Of a DNA stretch of 54,550 nucleotides, positions 26,313 through 34,561 are shown one piece after another (positions within the stretch are counted from its first letter, which is position 1; every line of letters starts with the position of its first letter). Under the pieces are notes generated by a model that made no database searches, was not told the origin of the DNA, and saw nothing but the letters and a program-made list of their open reading frames with translations. The stretch is from Flavicella sp963932955 (GTDB lineage Bacteria > Bacteroidota > Bacteroidia > Flavobacteriales > Flavobacteriaceae), in assembly GCA_963932955.1 (NCBI GenBank), contig CAWVRK010000012.1, positions 1 through 54,550 of the forward strand. Direction: 5' to 3'. Made by a program: the position numbers and the translations under genes.

Positions 26313-26496
26313 AACAATTCAGTACTCCTGGCTCATACTAGTTTTTTACACGTTCACGATTTAAATATGCTCTTACTTTGCTGTGACTTTTCGGAGTGAC
26401 TAAAACCTCTCATAAGCATTGGAATACTGAAAAAAACTGGAGATTTGTACGATTTTAACTGTAGTTTTGTTTTTCTATAACTGACAACCATTAACC

Positions 26497-27090
26497 ATGA
26501 ACATCCTCTCAGAATTGGAATCCCGCAGCGGGTCAAAGTGTGAATTGTGCAATAGCCACAAGGAACTGAGCGCTTATCAAATAAAACCCGTTCATACAGG
26601 TGGTATTGACGAACAAATTCTTGCCTGCGCAACCTGTACCGATCAAATTGAAAATCCAAAAAAAACAGTTCCCAATCATTGGCGCTGTTTGAATGACAGT
26701 ATGTGGAGTGAATTTGATGCGGTAAAAGTAGTGGCTTGGAGAATGCTACATCGCTTGAAAAATAACGGATGGCCTCAAGATTTACTGGACATGCTGTACT
26801 TAGAGGAATCTGTTGAAAAATGGGCTGCCGCAACCGGTGAAGGGTTGAGTGAAGAGGATAGAATCATCCACAAAGATGCCAATGGCGCCTTGTTGGCTGC
26901 CGGAGATACGGTTAATTTGACCCAAGATCTGGATGTAAAAGGAGGTGGAAACTTCACCGCAAAACGTGGCACAGCCGTCAGAAACATCTCTTTAACGCAG
27001 GACAACGCTGCACATATTGAAGGAAGAATCAACGGCGTACACATTGTCATTTTGACAAAGTTTGTAAAGAAGTCATTCCCTAAAGACTAG
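26497..27090 (+). CDS. PhnA domain-containing protein
   Basis: A 197-residue protein. The N-terminal zinc ribbon has C15-x2-C18 (SKCELCNS) and C44-x2-C47 (ACATCTDQ), and the C-terminal ~75 residues from DANGALLAAGDTVNLTQDLDVKG to IEGRINGVHIVILTKFVKK form the PhnA SH3-like domain. Despite the name, PhnA-family proteins have no settled role in phosphonate use; the middle part (NHWRCLNDSMWSEFDAVKVVAWRML) is helical. It stands alone, with about 180 bp of unremarkable spacer before it. Confidence 0.85.
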   Translation: MNILSELESRSGSKCELCNSHKELSAYQIKPVHTGGIDEQILACATCTDQIENPKKTVPNHWRCLNDSMWSEFDAVKVVAWRMLHRLKNNGWPQDLLDMLYLEESVEKWAAATGEGLSEEDRIIHKDANGALLAAGDTVNLTQDLDVKGGGNFTAKRGTAVRNISLTQDNAAHIEGRINGVHIVILTKFVKKSFPKD

Positions 27091-27138
27091 GACAAATGCT
27101 TGGCACGTGTGAACTGCCGCAAAGTGTGCTTCCTACTT

Positions 27139-27840
27139 TTATTTATCAAAAGCATAGGTATAGCTAAAGCCGATAATTTTTGTGCTTTTGGTAAGGACGG
27201 CATTCAAGGATTGTTCCAACCGAAAAAACAGGTCGATCTGACCCCATTTTTTAAAACTGTACTGGCTGCCCAATGTAAGTCTGTATTTGTGAAAACCATT
27301 CTCTTTTCCTTGTTGGGTCCGATTGAAAATTTCTGCTGAAAATTTGGGGTCTAATTTCCAATTGCGCACATTGTAACTCACAGAACTTTTCAAACGCAAG
27401 TTTTTCTTCGCGTTGTCCTCTTCTGCTTCGGAAACCCCGATTTCGTTTTTGTTTTGAAAACGCAAGCGGTGTTTGAAGTTAAAACGTTTTTGTTTGTGCT
27501 TGTATGCAAGGTCTATGTGGTACCGAAAAAAGGAATCATATCCTTGTTTTTTTCCTATGTTGTCATTTTTTTTTGCAAACCGAAGTCCACCTCCAATTTC
27601 AAAGTCCTTCGGAAATTGGTAAGAAAGCCCGATTTGTGTAAAATATTGATCTATCTCTGAACTATTTTCTTTCAAACGCAGTTGCTCCTCTAGTTCCAAA
27701 TTCAATTTTTTGTGGAGTTTGACCTCCACGTTGATACTTGACCAGGTTTCAAAATCAGTATTTGTTTGTGCAAATGCAACGGAAGAAATGAACAAAAACA
27801 GTGCTGTACAAAAATTTGAAAATAGATTATTTGTACGCAT
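27139..27840 (-). CDS. DUF2490 outer-membrane protein
   Basis: A 233-residue protein with a signal peptide (FCTALFLFISSVAFAQ) and then alternating amphipathic strands ending in aromatic residues, such as KKLNLELEEQLRLKEN, YFTQIGLSYQFPKDFEIGGGLRF and the final KIIGFSYTYAF. This is the pattern of a small outer-membrane beta barrel, and the sequence fits DUF2490. It is the third gene of the VTC-DUF4956-DUF2490 operon, starting 1 nt after the DUF4956 stop. Its job is unknown; the setting links it to polyphosphate synthesis or release. Confidence 0.88.
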   Translation of the reverse strand: MRTNNLFSNFCTALFLFISSVAFAQTNTDFETWSSINVEVKLHKKLNLELEEQLRLKENSSEIDQYFTQIGLSYQFPKDFEIGGGLRFAKKNDNIGKKQGYDSFFRYHIDLAYKHKQKRFNFKHRLRFQNKNEIGVSEAEEDNAKKNLRLKSSVSYNVRNWKLDPKFSAEIFNRTQQGKENGFHKYRLTLGSQYSFKKWGQIDLFFRLEQSLNAVLTKSTKIIGFSYTYAFDK

Positions 27841-27841
27841 T

Positions 27842-28453
27842 TTAATTACTTTTGGGTACTTTTAAAAAATAGATGGTGATCAGTGCAGTGTCTCGTAAAA
27901 AATCAACATTACCAATCTGGATTCTCTCTATGTTCAACCCCGTTCTGGATTCAAGGTCTTCTTTTAGCAAATGATGATTTTCTGGTTTGATGTTTTCAAT
28001 GACTTCGTAGACGATCTCTCTAGAAACTTGGTGTTTCGATGACCAAAACAGCTCGGTCAAATACAAGACGAGGATGATCATGGCATTCGCAGATAAAATT
28101 TCTGAATAACTCATCTTTCCATTGGCCAAAGAGTTGATTACAGAAACACCGATGACCACAAACAAGTAAGTCATCTCTTTGATGTCTACTGTATTTGTTC
28201 GGTAGCGAATGATGCCGAAAATAGCAAAGAGACCGAGGGCCATTCCCAAATCCAATTCGAATTTTTTAAGGGTAAAGCACAAAAAGAAAACGATCACACT
28301 GATCATATAATAGGTAAAAAGAAACGCCTTGTTTCGAGCGTATCTGTAGTACAAACAACGAATAATGATGGTTAAAAAAGCAATATTGATTCCAAAACGA
28401 AACATCATTTTGTAAAAATCATCATCGAAAAGGGGGATTCCATAAAATTCCAT
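27842..28453 (-). CDS. DUF4956 membrane protein, polyphosphate operon
   Basis: A 203-residue protein with four hydrophobic segments in the first ~140 residues (INIAFLTIIIRCLYY, FLFTYYMISVIVFFLCFTL, LGMALGLFAIFGIIRYRT, and MIILVLYLTELFW) and a soluble C-terminus (REIVYEVIENIKPENHHLLKEDL in parts) that resembles a ferredoxin-like or ACT-like regulatory fold. The GLFAIFGIIRYRTNTVDIKEMTYLFV block is the family hallmark. It lies 2 nt behind the VTC-domain gene and 1 nt before DUF2490. Proteins of this family accompany VTC polyphosphate polymerases in many bacteria, so a membrane partner of the polymerase is the best guess. Confidence 0.88.
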   Translation of the reverse strand: MEFYGIPLFDDDFYKMMFRFGINIAFLTIIIRCLYYRYARNKAFLFTYYMISVIVFFLCFTLKKFELDLGMALGLFAIFGIIRYRTNTVDIKEMTYLFVVIGVSVINSLANGKMSYSEILSANAMIILVLYLTELFWSSKHQVSREIVYEVIENIKPENHHLLKEDLESRTGLNIERIQIGNVDFLRDTALITIYFLKVPKSN

Positions 28454-28455
28454 AG

Positions 28456-29205
28456 TTAAGCAGTGAGTTTGTTTAGTTTGATTAATTTTCTTTTAAATTG
28501 GTTGTACTTTAAGTTTTCGTAGAGGTTGACCATTCCGATGCAGTATTTACTGATGCTGTAAGGAAACTGTCTGTGATTTCTCAATTCTTTGACGATGGCT
28601 GAGCTCCTGTCAAAACGTTCCTGTTTTACTTCAATGATGGCGATGCCTTCGTATGTCTTTTGAACATCCCCTAAAGTGTAGGTTAAATTGAAATCTATTG
28701 TAACTCTTTCGTTGCTTTGCATGTTGACCAATGTAATGCGGTTAAAGCCGTTCATCAGTGCAGGTGTCAAATCTAATTTTTTAGATGTAATTTTCTCAAT
28801 AAAATTAGTGGAGGCAAGCGACAATTCATTTTCAAAATTTTTGATGCGAATTCTCGATTTGGTGGTTCTCCCTTTGTGGTCTTTTTGCTTGATTTCTAAA
28901 AAAAACAACTCCGACTCAACGTATTTGCGCATGCGCACTTTTAGTCGGTTGATTTTTCCATTGTGGTGCTCACGGTAAAATTTTTGATCTTTGGTGTCAA
29001 AATACAAAGAATTGTAAGTCATGACACGGTTGTTATCAATTTCTAGAACACGGTATTTCTCTTTCAATGTTTCAAGTAAAACAGGGAGCATTTTTTTGGA
29101 AACTACAAATTTAGTGTCTGTCCGTTTCATCAAGGCAACTGCGTCCATCTCTTTCAAAGTGATGGGGGAAATCTCCTTGGCAATTTTATGGATGTCAGTC
29201 AGCAT
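28456..29205 (-). CDS. VTC-domain polyphosphate polymerase
   Basis: A 249-residue protein with the VTC/triphosphate-tunnel fold: RTDTKFVVSKKMLPVLLE at the start, YNSLYFDTKDQKFYREH, RLKVRMRKYVES, the FLEIKQKDHKGRTTKSR strand with the E-x-K-x-K-type metal and phosphate ligands, and the late AIIEVKQERFDRSS. By analogy with yeast Vtc4 it should make polyphosphate from ATP. I start it at the ATG at 29205 (MLTDIHKIAKEI), since the 10 codons before it are unlike the family. It heads a tight three-gene operon. Confidence 0.88.
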   Translation of the reverse strand: MLTDIHKIAKEISPITLKEMDAVALMKRTDTKFVVSKKMLPVLLETLKEKYRVLEIDNNRVMTYNSLYFDTKDQKFYREHHNGKINRLKVRMRKYVESELFFLEIKQKDHKGRTTKSRIRIKNFENELSLASTNFIEKITSKKLDLTPALMNGFNRITLVNMQSNERVTIDFNLTYTLGDVQKTYEGIAIIEVKQERFDRSSAIVKELRNHRQFPYSISKYCIGMVNLYENLKYNQFKRKLIKLNKLTA

Positions 29206-29295
29206 TTGTAATTTGGTATAAAGAAAAACAAACATAAAAAAATTAAAGGAGATGGCTCCTGTTTTTCTGTTTTATATCTCGTTAAGCAGGTGTTA

Positions 29296-29734
29296 TTATT
29301 TTATTAATCTTTTGACCATCACAGAATGAGGTCCCACATGTTCGATTTCAAAAATTTTTCCATAAAACTCAAAGCCTTGTTTTAGGTAAAAGTCAAAAGC
29401 AATGACACGAGCGTTGCACCACAAAACCTCAGTATCCAAAGAACGCAATTGTACTTCAGCTTCTTGCAAAAGGATTTTTCCAAAACCTCAATTTTTGAAA
29501 AGACTCCAAAGTTGACATCCCCCGCAATTGGTATTGACTTCCCTTCAATGAAGGGTGAGTGGATTTCACAAAGCTTGTAACAGCCAATAATTTTTTGTTT
29601 TCAAAAGTCCCAAAATGGAATGCATCTCCATCCAAATCGCCTTGAAACTTATAGGGCAGTGGACTGTTGATTCTCAAGATCATCAAACGAATGTCATAGG
29701 TTTCTCCTACAGTGATTTTCCTTACTTCAACCAT
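29296..29734 (-). pseudogene. GNAT family N-acetyltransferase broken by a single-base frameshift
   Basis: The first frame, from ATG 29734, reads MVEVRKITVGETYDIR through FGTFENKKLLAVTSFV to LRGMSTLESFQKL, then falls into noise and stops at 29456. The other frame continues exactly where it should with GFGKILLQEAEVQLRS, LWCNARVIAFDFYLKQGFEFYGKIFEI and HSVMVKRLIK to a stop at 29296. Removing one base near 29488-29489 joins them as QKLGFGKILL, the acetyl-CoA-binding Q/R-x-x-G-x-G/A motif. The protein would be about 145 residues. It could be a fresh pseudogene or a sequencing error. Substrate unknown. Confidence 0.8.
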
Positions 29735-29756
29735 TTGAAATAAGGAGGTTATAGGC

Positions 29757-30500
29757 TCAATCAGAAGCGCTGACACCTCTAAGGTGTTTCCAAACAGAAA
29801 TTGTAACGTACATAAGAACAATCAATGGCACGGCAACAAATTGTAACAAGAGGAGCAGCAAAAGTGACGATCCCAAAAAGAGGTATTTGAACGCATTGTC
29901 CCTCCATGAGAAACTTTTAAATTTCAATGCAAACAAAGGAATCTCTGCATTCAACAAATAAACACTTACAAAAGTTAGTGCCAACAACAAATATTTGTTT
30001 TGCAAAAGCGCTACGACAAAAGTAAATTCGGAATGCTTGCATATCAACGGTAAGGACACAATCAGAAGTGTATTGGCAGGAGTTGGCAATCCTATAAAGG
30101 AAGATGTTTGGCGCGTATCAATGTTGAAATTTGCCAATCGGTATGCAGAAGCCAAGGTCACCAATAAACCACAAAAAGGCAGCCACTGAAAGGTTGCTGC
30201 TACCAACAAAGATTCCAAGGTGTCTTCAGTGCTCGCTTTGAAAAGCATTTGCATCATGACAATTCCAGGAACCAACCCAGAAGTCACCATGTCTGCCAAA
30301 GAATCCAATTGTTTTCCCAACGCCCCTTCTGCCTTTAGCAAGCGTGCGGCAAAACCATCAAAAAAATCAAAGCCAATACCGATGACCACAAACAGTGCTG
30401 CCGTTTCCAAATGCCCAAAAACGGCATACAAAACGGCGATACATCCAGACAAAAGATTGACTAAGGTAATCAGGTTGGGAAGGTGTTTTTTCAAGGCCAT
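29757..30500 (-). CDS. pssA: CDP-diacylglycerol-serine O-phosphatidyltransferase
   Basis: A 247-residue integral membrane enzyme that makes phosphatidylserine, the precursor of phosphatidylethanolamine. The CDP-alcohol phosphotransferase motif D-G-x2-A-R-x8-G-x3-D-x3-D is complete at residues 48-70 (FDGFAARLLKAEGALGKQLD and LAD). Hydrophobic helices follow at ~80-95, 110-130, 165-180 and 205-235. The start LPNLITLVNLLSGC is typical of PssA rather than of PgsA. The broken GNAT gene lies immediately downstream, and the YheT-like gene is divergent. Confidence 0.92.
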   Translation of the reverse strand: MALKKHLPNLITLVNLLSGCIAVLYAVFGHLETAALFVVIGIGFDFFDGFAARLLKAEGALGKQLDSLADMVTSGLVPGIVMMQMLFKASTEDTLESLLVAATFQWLPFCGLLVTLASAYRLANFNIDTRQTSSFIGLPTPANTLLIVSLPLICKHSEFTFVVALLQNKYLLLALTFVSVYLLNAEIPLFALKFKSFSWRDNAFKYLFLGSSLLLLLLLQFVAVPLIVLMYVTISVWKHLRGVSASD

Positions 30501-30664
30501 GAATTATATTTTTGTAAATGTATGAAAAGCATTTAAAATTCAATTGAACCAGGTGACGAAAGTTTTCTCAACTCCCACAAGTCTCTTTGACGTTTCTATC
30601 TATTTTAGGAGACAAATTTCCATGTTTTGTATTATTTTTCTTAGTATTGTTTCTAAAACTTGCC

Positions 30665-31633
30665 ATGCCAATCATTGCCTCCGATTTTAAGACTGTTTTC
30701 CCCTTTTCTAACGGACATTTCAATACCGTGTACCGAAACTTATTTACCTGTCCAAGAATTCTTTTTCAAAGAGAGAGAATTCCTACTGCAGATGGTGATT
30801 TTTTAGATTTGGACAGCGCCTCTGTCAATTCGAAACATGTGGCGCTGCTGCTGCATGGACTTGAAGGCAGTTCACAATCCAAATACATCCTTTCGACTGC
30901 ACTTTATCTGAACCGTCAAAACATCGACGTTATCGTTCTCAATATGAGAGGTTGTAGTGGAGAAAAAAACCGCTTGTACAAATCCTACCACAGCGGAGAA
31001 ACGGAAGATTTGAATGCGACAGTCCTACATATAGATAAAAACTATGACTATCAAAGCATCTCTTTGATTGGATTTAGCATGGGAGGCAACATGGTCTTGA
31101 AATACGCTGGCGAAAGAAAACTCAAACCCGCTATAAAATGTGTAGTGGCAATTGGACCTCCTTGCGATTTGAAAGGTTCCGCAAAAACGCTTTCCGAAAA
31201 GAGTAACAGCCTGTATATGAAGCGATTTTTAAAAACACTGACAAAAAAAGTCGTCCAAAAAAGCATCGATCACCCCAAAGAATGTTTGGACATAAAAACC
31301 ATAAGCAAGTCCAAAAGATTTTTGGATTTTGACAACCTCTATACAGCGCCCTCATTTGGTTTTAAAGATGCGGAAGATTATTGGAAGCAAGCCAGTTCAA
31401 TCTTTTACCTAGAAGACATTCAAACTCCTACCTACTTACTTTCCGCTAATGACGATCCTTTTTTGTCCGAGAGTTGTTATCCCTACAAACTCGCAGAAAA
31501 CCATCCCTTATTGTTTTTAGAGACACCTAAAACCGGAGGACATATTGGTTTTTCCCATTCTTTTCAAAATAGAAAAAACACCTGGTGCGAACAAAAAATC
31601 CTCTCCTTTATTAGTGAATATCAAGACAAATAA
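30665..31633 (+). CDS. YheT-like alpha/beta hydrolase
   Basis: A 322-residue hydrolase of the YheT/ABHD1-3 group. It has VALLLHGLEGSSQSKYIL (oxyanion region), VLNMRGCSGEKNRLYKSYHSGETEDL in parts, the nucleophile elbow GFSMGGNM, SANDDPFLSE with the acid, and TGGHIGFSHS with the catalytic His. I start it at the ATG at 30665 (MPIIASDFK); the frame extends to 30587, but the 26 extra residues look like read-through of upstream sequence. Family members hydrolyse esters of lipids or small molecules; the physiological substrate is unknown. Confidence 0.85.
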   Translation: MPIIASDFKTVFPFSNGHFNTVYRNLFTCPRILFQRERIPTADGDFLDLDSASVNSKHVALLLHGLEGSSQSKYILSTALYLNRQNIDVIVLNMRGCSGEKNRLYKSYHSGETEDLNATVLHIDKNYDYQSISLIGFSMGGNMVLKYAGERKLKPAIKCVVAIGPPCDLKGSAKTLSEKSNSLYMKRFLKTLTKKVVQKSIDHPKECLDIKTISKSKRFLDFDNLYTAPSFGFKDAEDYWKQASSIFYLEDIQTPTYLLSANDDPFLSESCYPYKLAENHPLLFLETPKTGGHIGFSHSFQNRKNTWCEQKILSFISEYQDK

Positions 31634-31654
31634 GATATTGATTTAAAATAGTAA

Positions 31655-31662
31655 TATATTTG
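31655..31662 (+). promoter_or_regulatory. Probable -7 element upstream of the PorV/PorQ-like gene
   Basis: TATATTTG fits TAnnTTTG. A TTG at 31638-31640 is 14 nt upstream, closer than the usual 17-19, so the -33 element is uncertain. The start of transcription would fall about 25 nt before the TTG start codon. Confidence 0.45.
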
Positions 31663-31692
31663 CACTAACATCTCATATACAATTTTAATTCT

Positions 31693-32790
31693 TTGAAAAA
31701 AATTTGTTTTCTTTTCCTGCTTTTCACCATTCATCTGACCTACGGTCAGCGCACCAGAAAGTACTCCAATGAGTTCTTAAATATTGGTGTAGACGCAGCA
31801 GGTTTGGGAATGAGCAAATCAGTAACGGCGATTGCTTCAGATGTAAATGCCCTCTATTGGAATCCGGCAGGCTTGTCAAAAATTACTGTCAACCAAGGTT
31901 CCTTGATGCATATGACCCATTTTGCGGGTATTGGAAATTACGACCACATGGCAGTTGCCATTGCTCCCAAAGAAAAAGACGGTGCTGTGCTAGCTTTTTC
32001 AATCATTCGCTTCGGTGTAGACGACATCTTGGATACCACGGAACTCATCGATTCGAATGGAAACATCGATTTCAACAGAATTCAGTTATTTTCGGCCGCA
32101 GACTACGCATTTAATTTTGGTATCGGATCCACCGTTAAAAAGGTGCCCAACTTGCATGTCGGCCTAAATGCAAAAATTATTCGACGAATTGTGGGTGATT
32201 TTGCCTCCTCTTGGGGTTTTGGTTTGGATGCCGGAATTCAATACCAACTAGGTTCGTGGCAACTGGGATTGATGGCAAGAGATTTTACCACAACCTACAA
32301 TTTGTGGCGTTTTGACCATGACAACTTTGAAAAAATTAGAGCTGCTATTCCAAATCAAAACCAAGAATTACCTGAAAAAAACGAATTGACACTCCCCAAA
32401 GTTCACTTCGGTGTCGCAAAAAAATTCCAACTTAAAAATAAAAATTTCCATTTATTGTCAGAACTAGACATGCACTTTCGCTTTGCAGAGACAAACGACC
32501 TTATTTCCTCAAGCTCGGCAAGTATGAGCCCCTCACTGGGATTTCAATTGGATTATGGAAATTTAGTTTTTCTCAGAGCCGGTGTTGGAAATTTTCAAAG
32601 TATAACAGAATTTGACGGTAGCAAAACCCTTACATTAGAACCCAATATTGGTTTGGGATTCCGCTACCACGGAATTTCAATTGACTACGCACTTTCGAAC
32701 ATCGCCAGTGTCGGAAATGCCCTGTATTCCAATACTTTTTCGGTCAAAATAGATTTTGATTTTTTAAAAAAACCCGGAAAAAGCAACTAA
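31693..32790 (+). CDS. PorV/PorQ family outer-membrane beta-barrel protein
   Basis: A 365-residue protein. A signal peptide (KKICFLFLLFTIHLTYGQ) is followed by FLNIGVDAAGLGMSKSVTAIASDVNALYWNPAGL, the hallmark of PorV/PorQ and the related FadL-like barrels. Alternating strands run to the end (FSVKIDFDFLKKP). PorV proteins shuttle T9SS cargo from the translocon to the attachment complex, so this may serve proteins like the cargo at the left edge; it may equally be a paralogue with another job. The start codon is TTG at 31693, because no ATG gives the signal peptide. The gene lnt follows 74 nt later. Confidence 0.82.
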   Translation: MKKICFLFLLFTIHLTYGQRTRKYSNEFLNIGVDAAGLGMSKSVTAIASDVNALYWNPAGLSKITVNQGSLMHMTHFAGIGNYDHMAVAIAPKEKDGAVLAFSIIRFGVDDILDTTELIDSNGNIDFNRIQLFSAADYAFNFGIGSTVKKVPNLHVGLNAKIIRRIVGDFASSWGFGLDAGIQYQLGSWQLGLMARDFTTTYNLWRFDHDNFEKIRAAIPNQNQELPEKNELTLPKVHFGVAKKFQLKNKNFHLLSELDMHFRFAETNDLISSSSASMSPSLGFQLDYGNLVFLRAGVGNFQSITEFDGSKTLTLEPNIGLGFRYHGISIDYALSNIASVGNALYSNTFSVKIDFDFLKKPGKSN

Positions 32791-32864
32791 CTTATGTTGA
32801 ACACCTGTCTCTTCGTTTGGTCGACAAGCCTTTCTTTTTTATTTTCATTTGATTTTTTCCTCCT

Positions 32865-34451
32865 ATGAAGAACCTGTTTTTAGCTTTGTTATCCGGTGTG
32901 TTTTTAGCCATTTCTTGGCCTACGTATGGGTTTCCCCTGTTTCTATTTATCGGCTTTGTTCCGCTTTTATTGGTAGAAAATAACATTCGAAATTCAAAAC
33001 AAACAAGGAGCAAGCGAAAAATATTTGGCCTCGCCTATTTGACTTTTTTACTCTTTAACAGCGGCACTACTTGGTGGTTGTATTACGCAAGTCCCTTTGG
33101 CATGTATTTCGCTATTTTGGTAAATTCGCTTTTGATGAGTTTGGTATTTCTTAGTTACCACTTCCTCGCCAAAAGAATCCCTTCCAAATTGAGCAAGGTC
33201 GCGTTGATTGCACTTTGGATCGGTTTTGAAAAATTTCATTTGAACTGGGATTTTTCCTGGCCTTGGCTCAATCTCGGAAATGGATTTGCCAACCATCACA
33301 AATGGATACAATGGTATGAATACACAGGAGTTTTTGGAGGTACTTTGTGGATTTGGATAGTTAATATGGGCCTTTATGGTGCCTTTGTTCAATTTTTGAA
33401 AGACAACAAACCCAAAGTCTTGTTAAAGGGAATACTCGGCTCAGTTGGATTGGTCATCATCGGGATTTCAGCTTCTCTATACAGCTACCACTCCTCTCCT
33501 ACTAAAGGAGAAAAATCAACGGTGCTGGTACTGCAACCAAATGTTGATCCCTATACTGAAAAATACCAACTGTCCAATTATAGAATGGCGTTGGATTTGG
33601 TGGAATTGGCGTCCGAAAAAATGGACAGCACAGTTGTATTTGTCATTGCACCTGAAACATCTTTGCCCAAACCAAGGGCTATAAAAGATTTCGAAAAAAC
33701 TTCAGAATACGCTGTTTTATCAAAATTTGTTGCTCAATACCCGCAATCAGCTTTTGTTTCAGGCATTACTTTTTACGAACGTTTTTCTTCTCAATTGCCT
33801 CCGAACAAAACGGCCAATTTTTTCCAAGATCACAAGGATTGGTACAACAGTTACAATTCTTCGTTTATTTTACAATCCGACGAAGAATTGCAAATCTATC
33901 ACAAATCCAAATTGGTCGTGGGTGTCGAACACATTCCATACCGAAGCCTTTTGAACCCAATACTGGGCAATGCTATGATTGATTTGGGTGGGTCGGTTGC
34001 CACTTTGTCCCCTCAAGAGGAACGAGCGGTCTTTTCAAATGCAAACATCCATTTGGCACCAATCATCTGCTACGAATCGGTTTATGGAGACTATGTAGGA
34101 CAATACATTGAAAAGGGGGCTGATTTTTTAACCATCCTTACGAATGATGGCTGGTGGAGAAGCAGTCAAGGACACAAACAGCATTTGAGTTTGGCACGGT
34201 TGCGAGCTATCGAAACAGGCAGAAGTATTGCCAGAGCTGCCAATACGGGCATCTCTGCGCTCATCAATGAGAAGGGGGACCTTTTGAGTGCACTTCCCTA
34301 TGGCAGCAAGGGTTCTTTAAAGGGTGATATTACGCGCTCGAATAGGACAACTTATTACTCCCATCACGGAGACTATATATACAGAATCTCGATGTTTGTT
34401 TTGGTGCTTATCCTCTTAGGCTCCTTTGCCAAGAAAAAACAACCCCTTTGA
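32865..34451 (+). CDS. lnt: Apolipoprotein N-acyltransferase
   Basis: A 528-residue enzyme that adds the third acyl chain to the N-terminal Cys of lipoproteins. Several hydrophobic helices cover residues ~1-205, with a nitrilase-like periplasmic domain after them and a final helix near 512-524 (ISMFVLVLILLGSFA). The catalytic triad is visible: E264 (IAPETSLP), K347 (IYHKSKLVVGVE) and C402 (IICYESVYG). The complete triad argues for activity. It probably shares a transcript with the PorV-like gene. Confidence 0.92.
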   Translation: MKNLFLALLSGVFLAISWPTYGFPLFLFIGFVPLLLVENNIRNSKQTRSKRKIFGLAYLTFLLFNSGTTWWLYYASPFGMYFAILVNSLLMSLVFLSYHFLAKRIPSKLSKVALIALWIGFEKFHLNWDFSWPWLNLGNGFANHHKWIQWYEYTGVFGGTLWIWIVNMGLYGAFVQFLKDNKPKVLLKGILGSVGLVIIGISASLYSYHSSPTKGEKSTVLVLQPNVDPYTEKYQLSNYRMALDLVELASEKMDSTVVFVIAPETSLPKPRAIKDFEKTSEYAVLSKFVAQYPQSAFVSGITFYERFSSQLPPNKTANFFQDHKDWYNSYNSSFILQSDEELQIYHKSKLVVGVEHIPYRSLLNPILGNAMIDLGGSVATLSPQEERAVFSNANIHLAPIICYESVYGDYVGQYIEKGADFLTILTNDGWWRSSQGHKQHLSLARLRAIETGRSIARAANTGISALINEKGDLLSALPYGSKGSLKGDITRSNRTTYYSHHGDYIYRISMFVLVLILLGSFAKKKQPL

Positions 34452-34508
34452 TAAATTTCTTTTAATTTCGTTTTTTACAGAATTCTAAGGCTGCTTGAAT
34501 TTCAAAAA

Positions 34509-34540
34509 AAATCTCCTTCCCAAAATCAGGAAGGAGATTT
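34509..34540 (-). terminator. Terminator of the aconitase gene
   Basis: A 12-bp perfect stem (aaatctccttcc at 34509-34520 with ggaaggagattt at 34529-34540) has an 8-nt loop. The minus-strand side is followed by a T run, so it terminates the aconitase transcript; it also lies behind lnt. Confidence 0.85.
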
Positions 34541-34561
34541 ATTTATAAAACATAGCGAAAC

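Noticed and set aside
26354..26833. 159-residue open frame on the minus strand across the PhnA gene
   Set aside because: It overlaps the 5' half of PhnA antisense; PhnA has clear zinc and SH3-like motifs while this frame has none.
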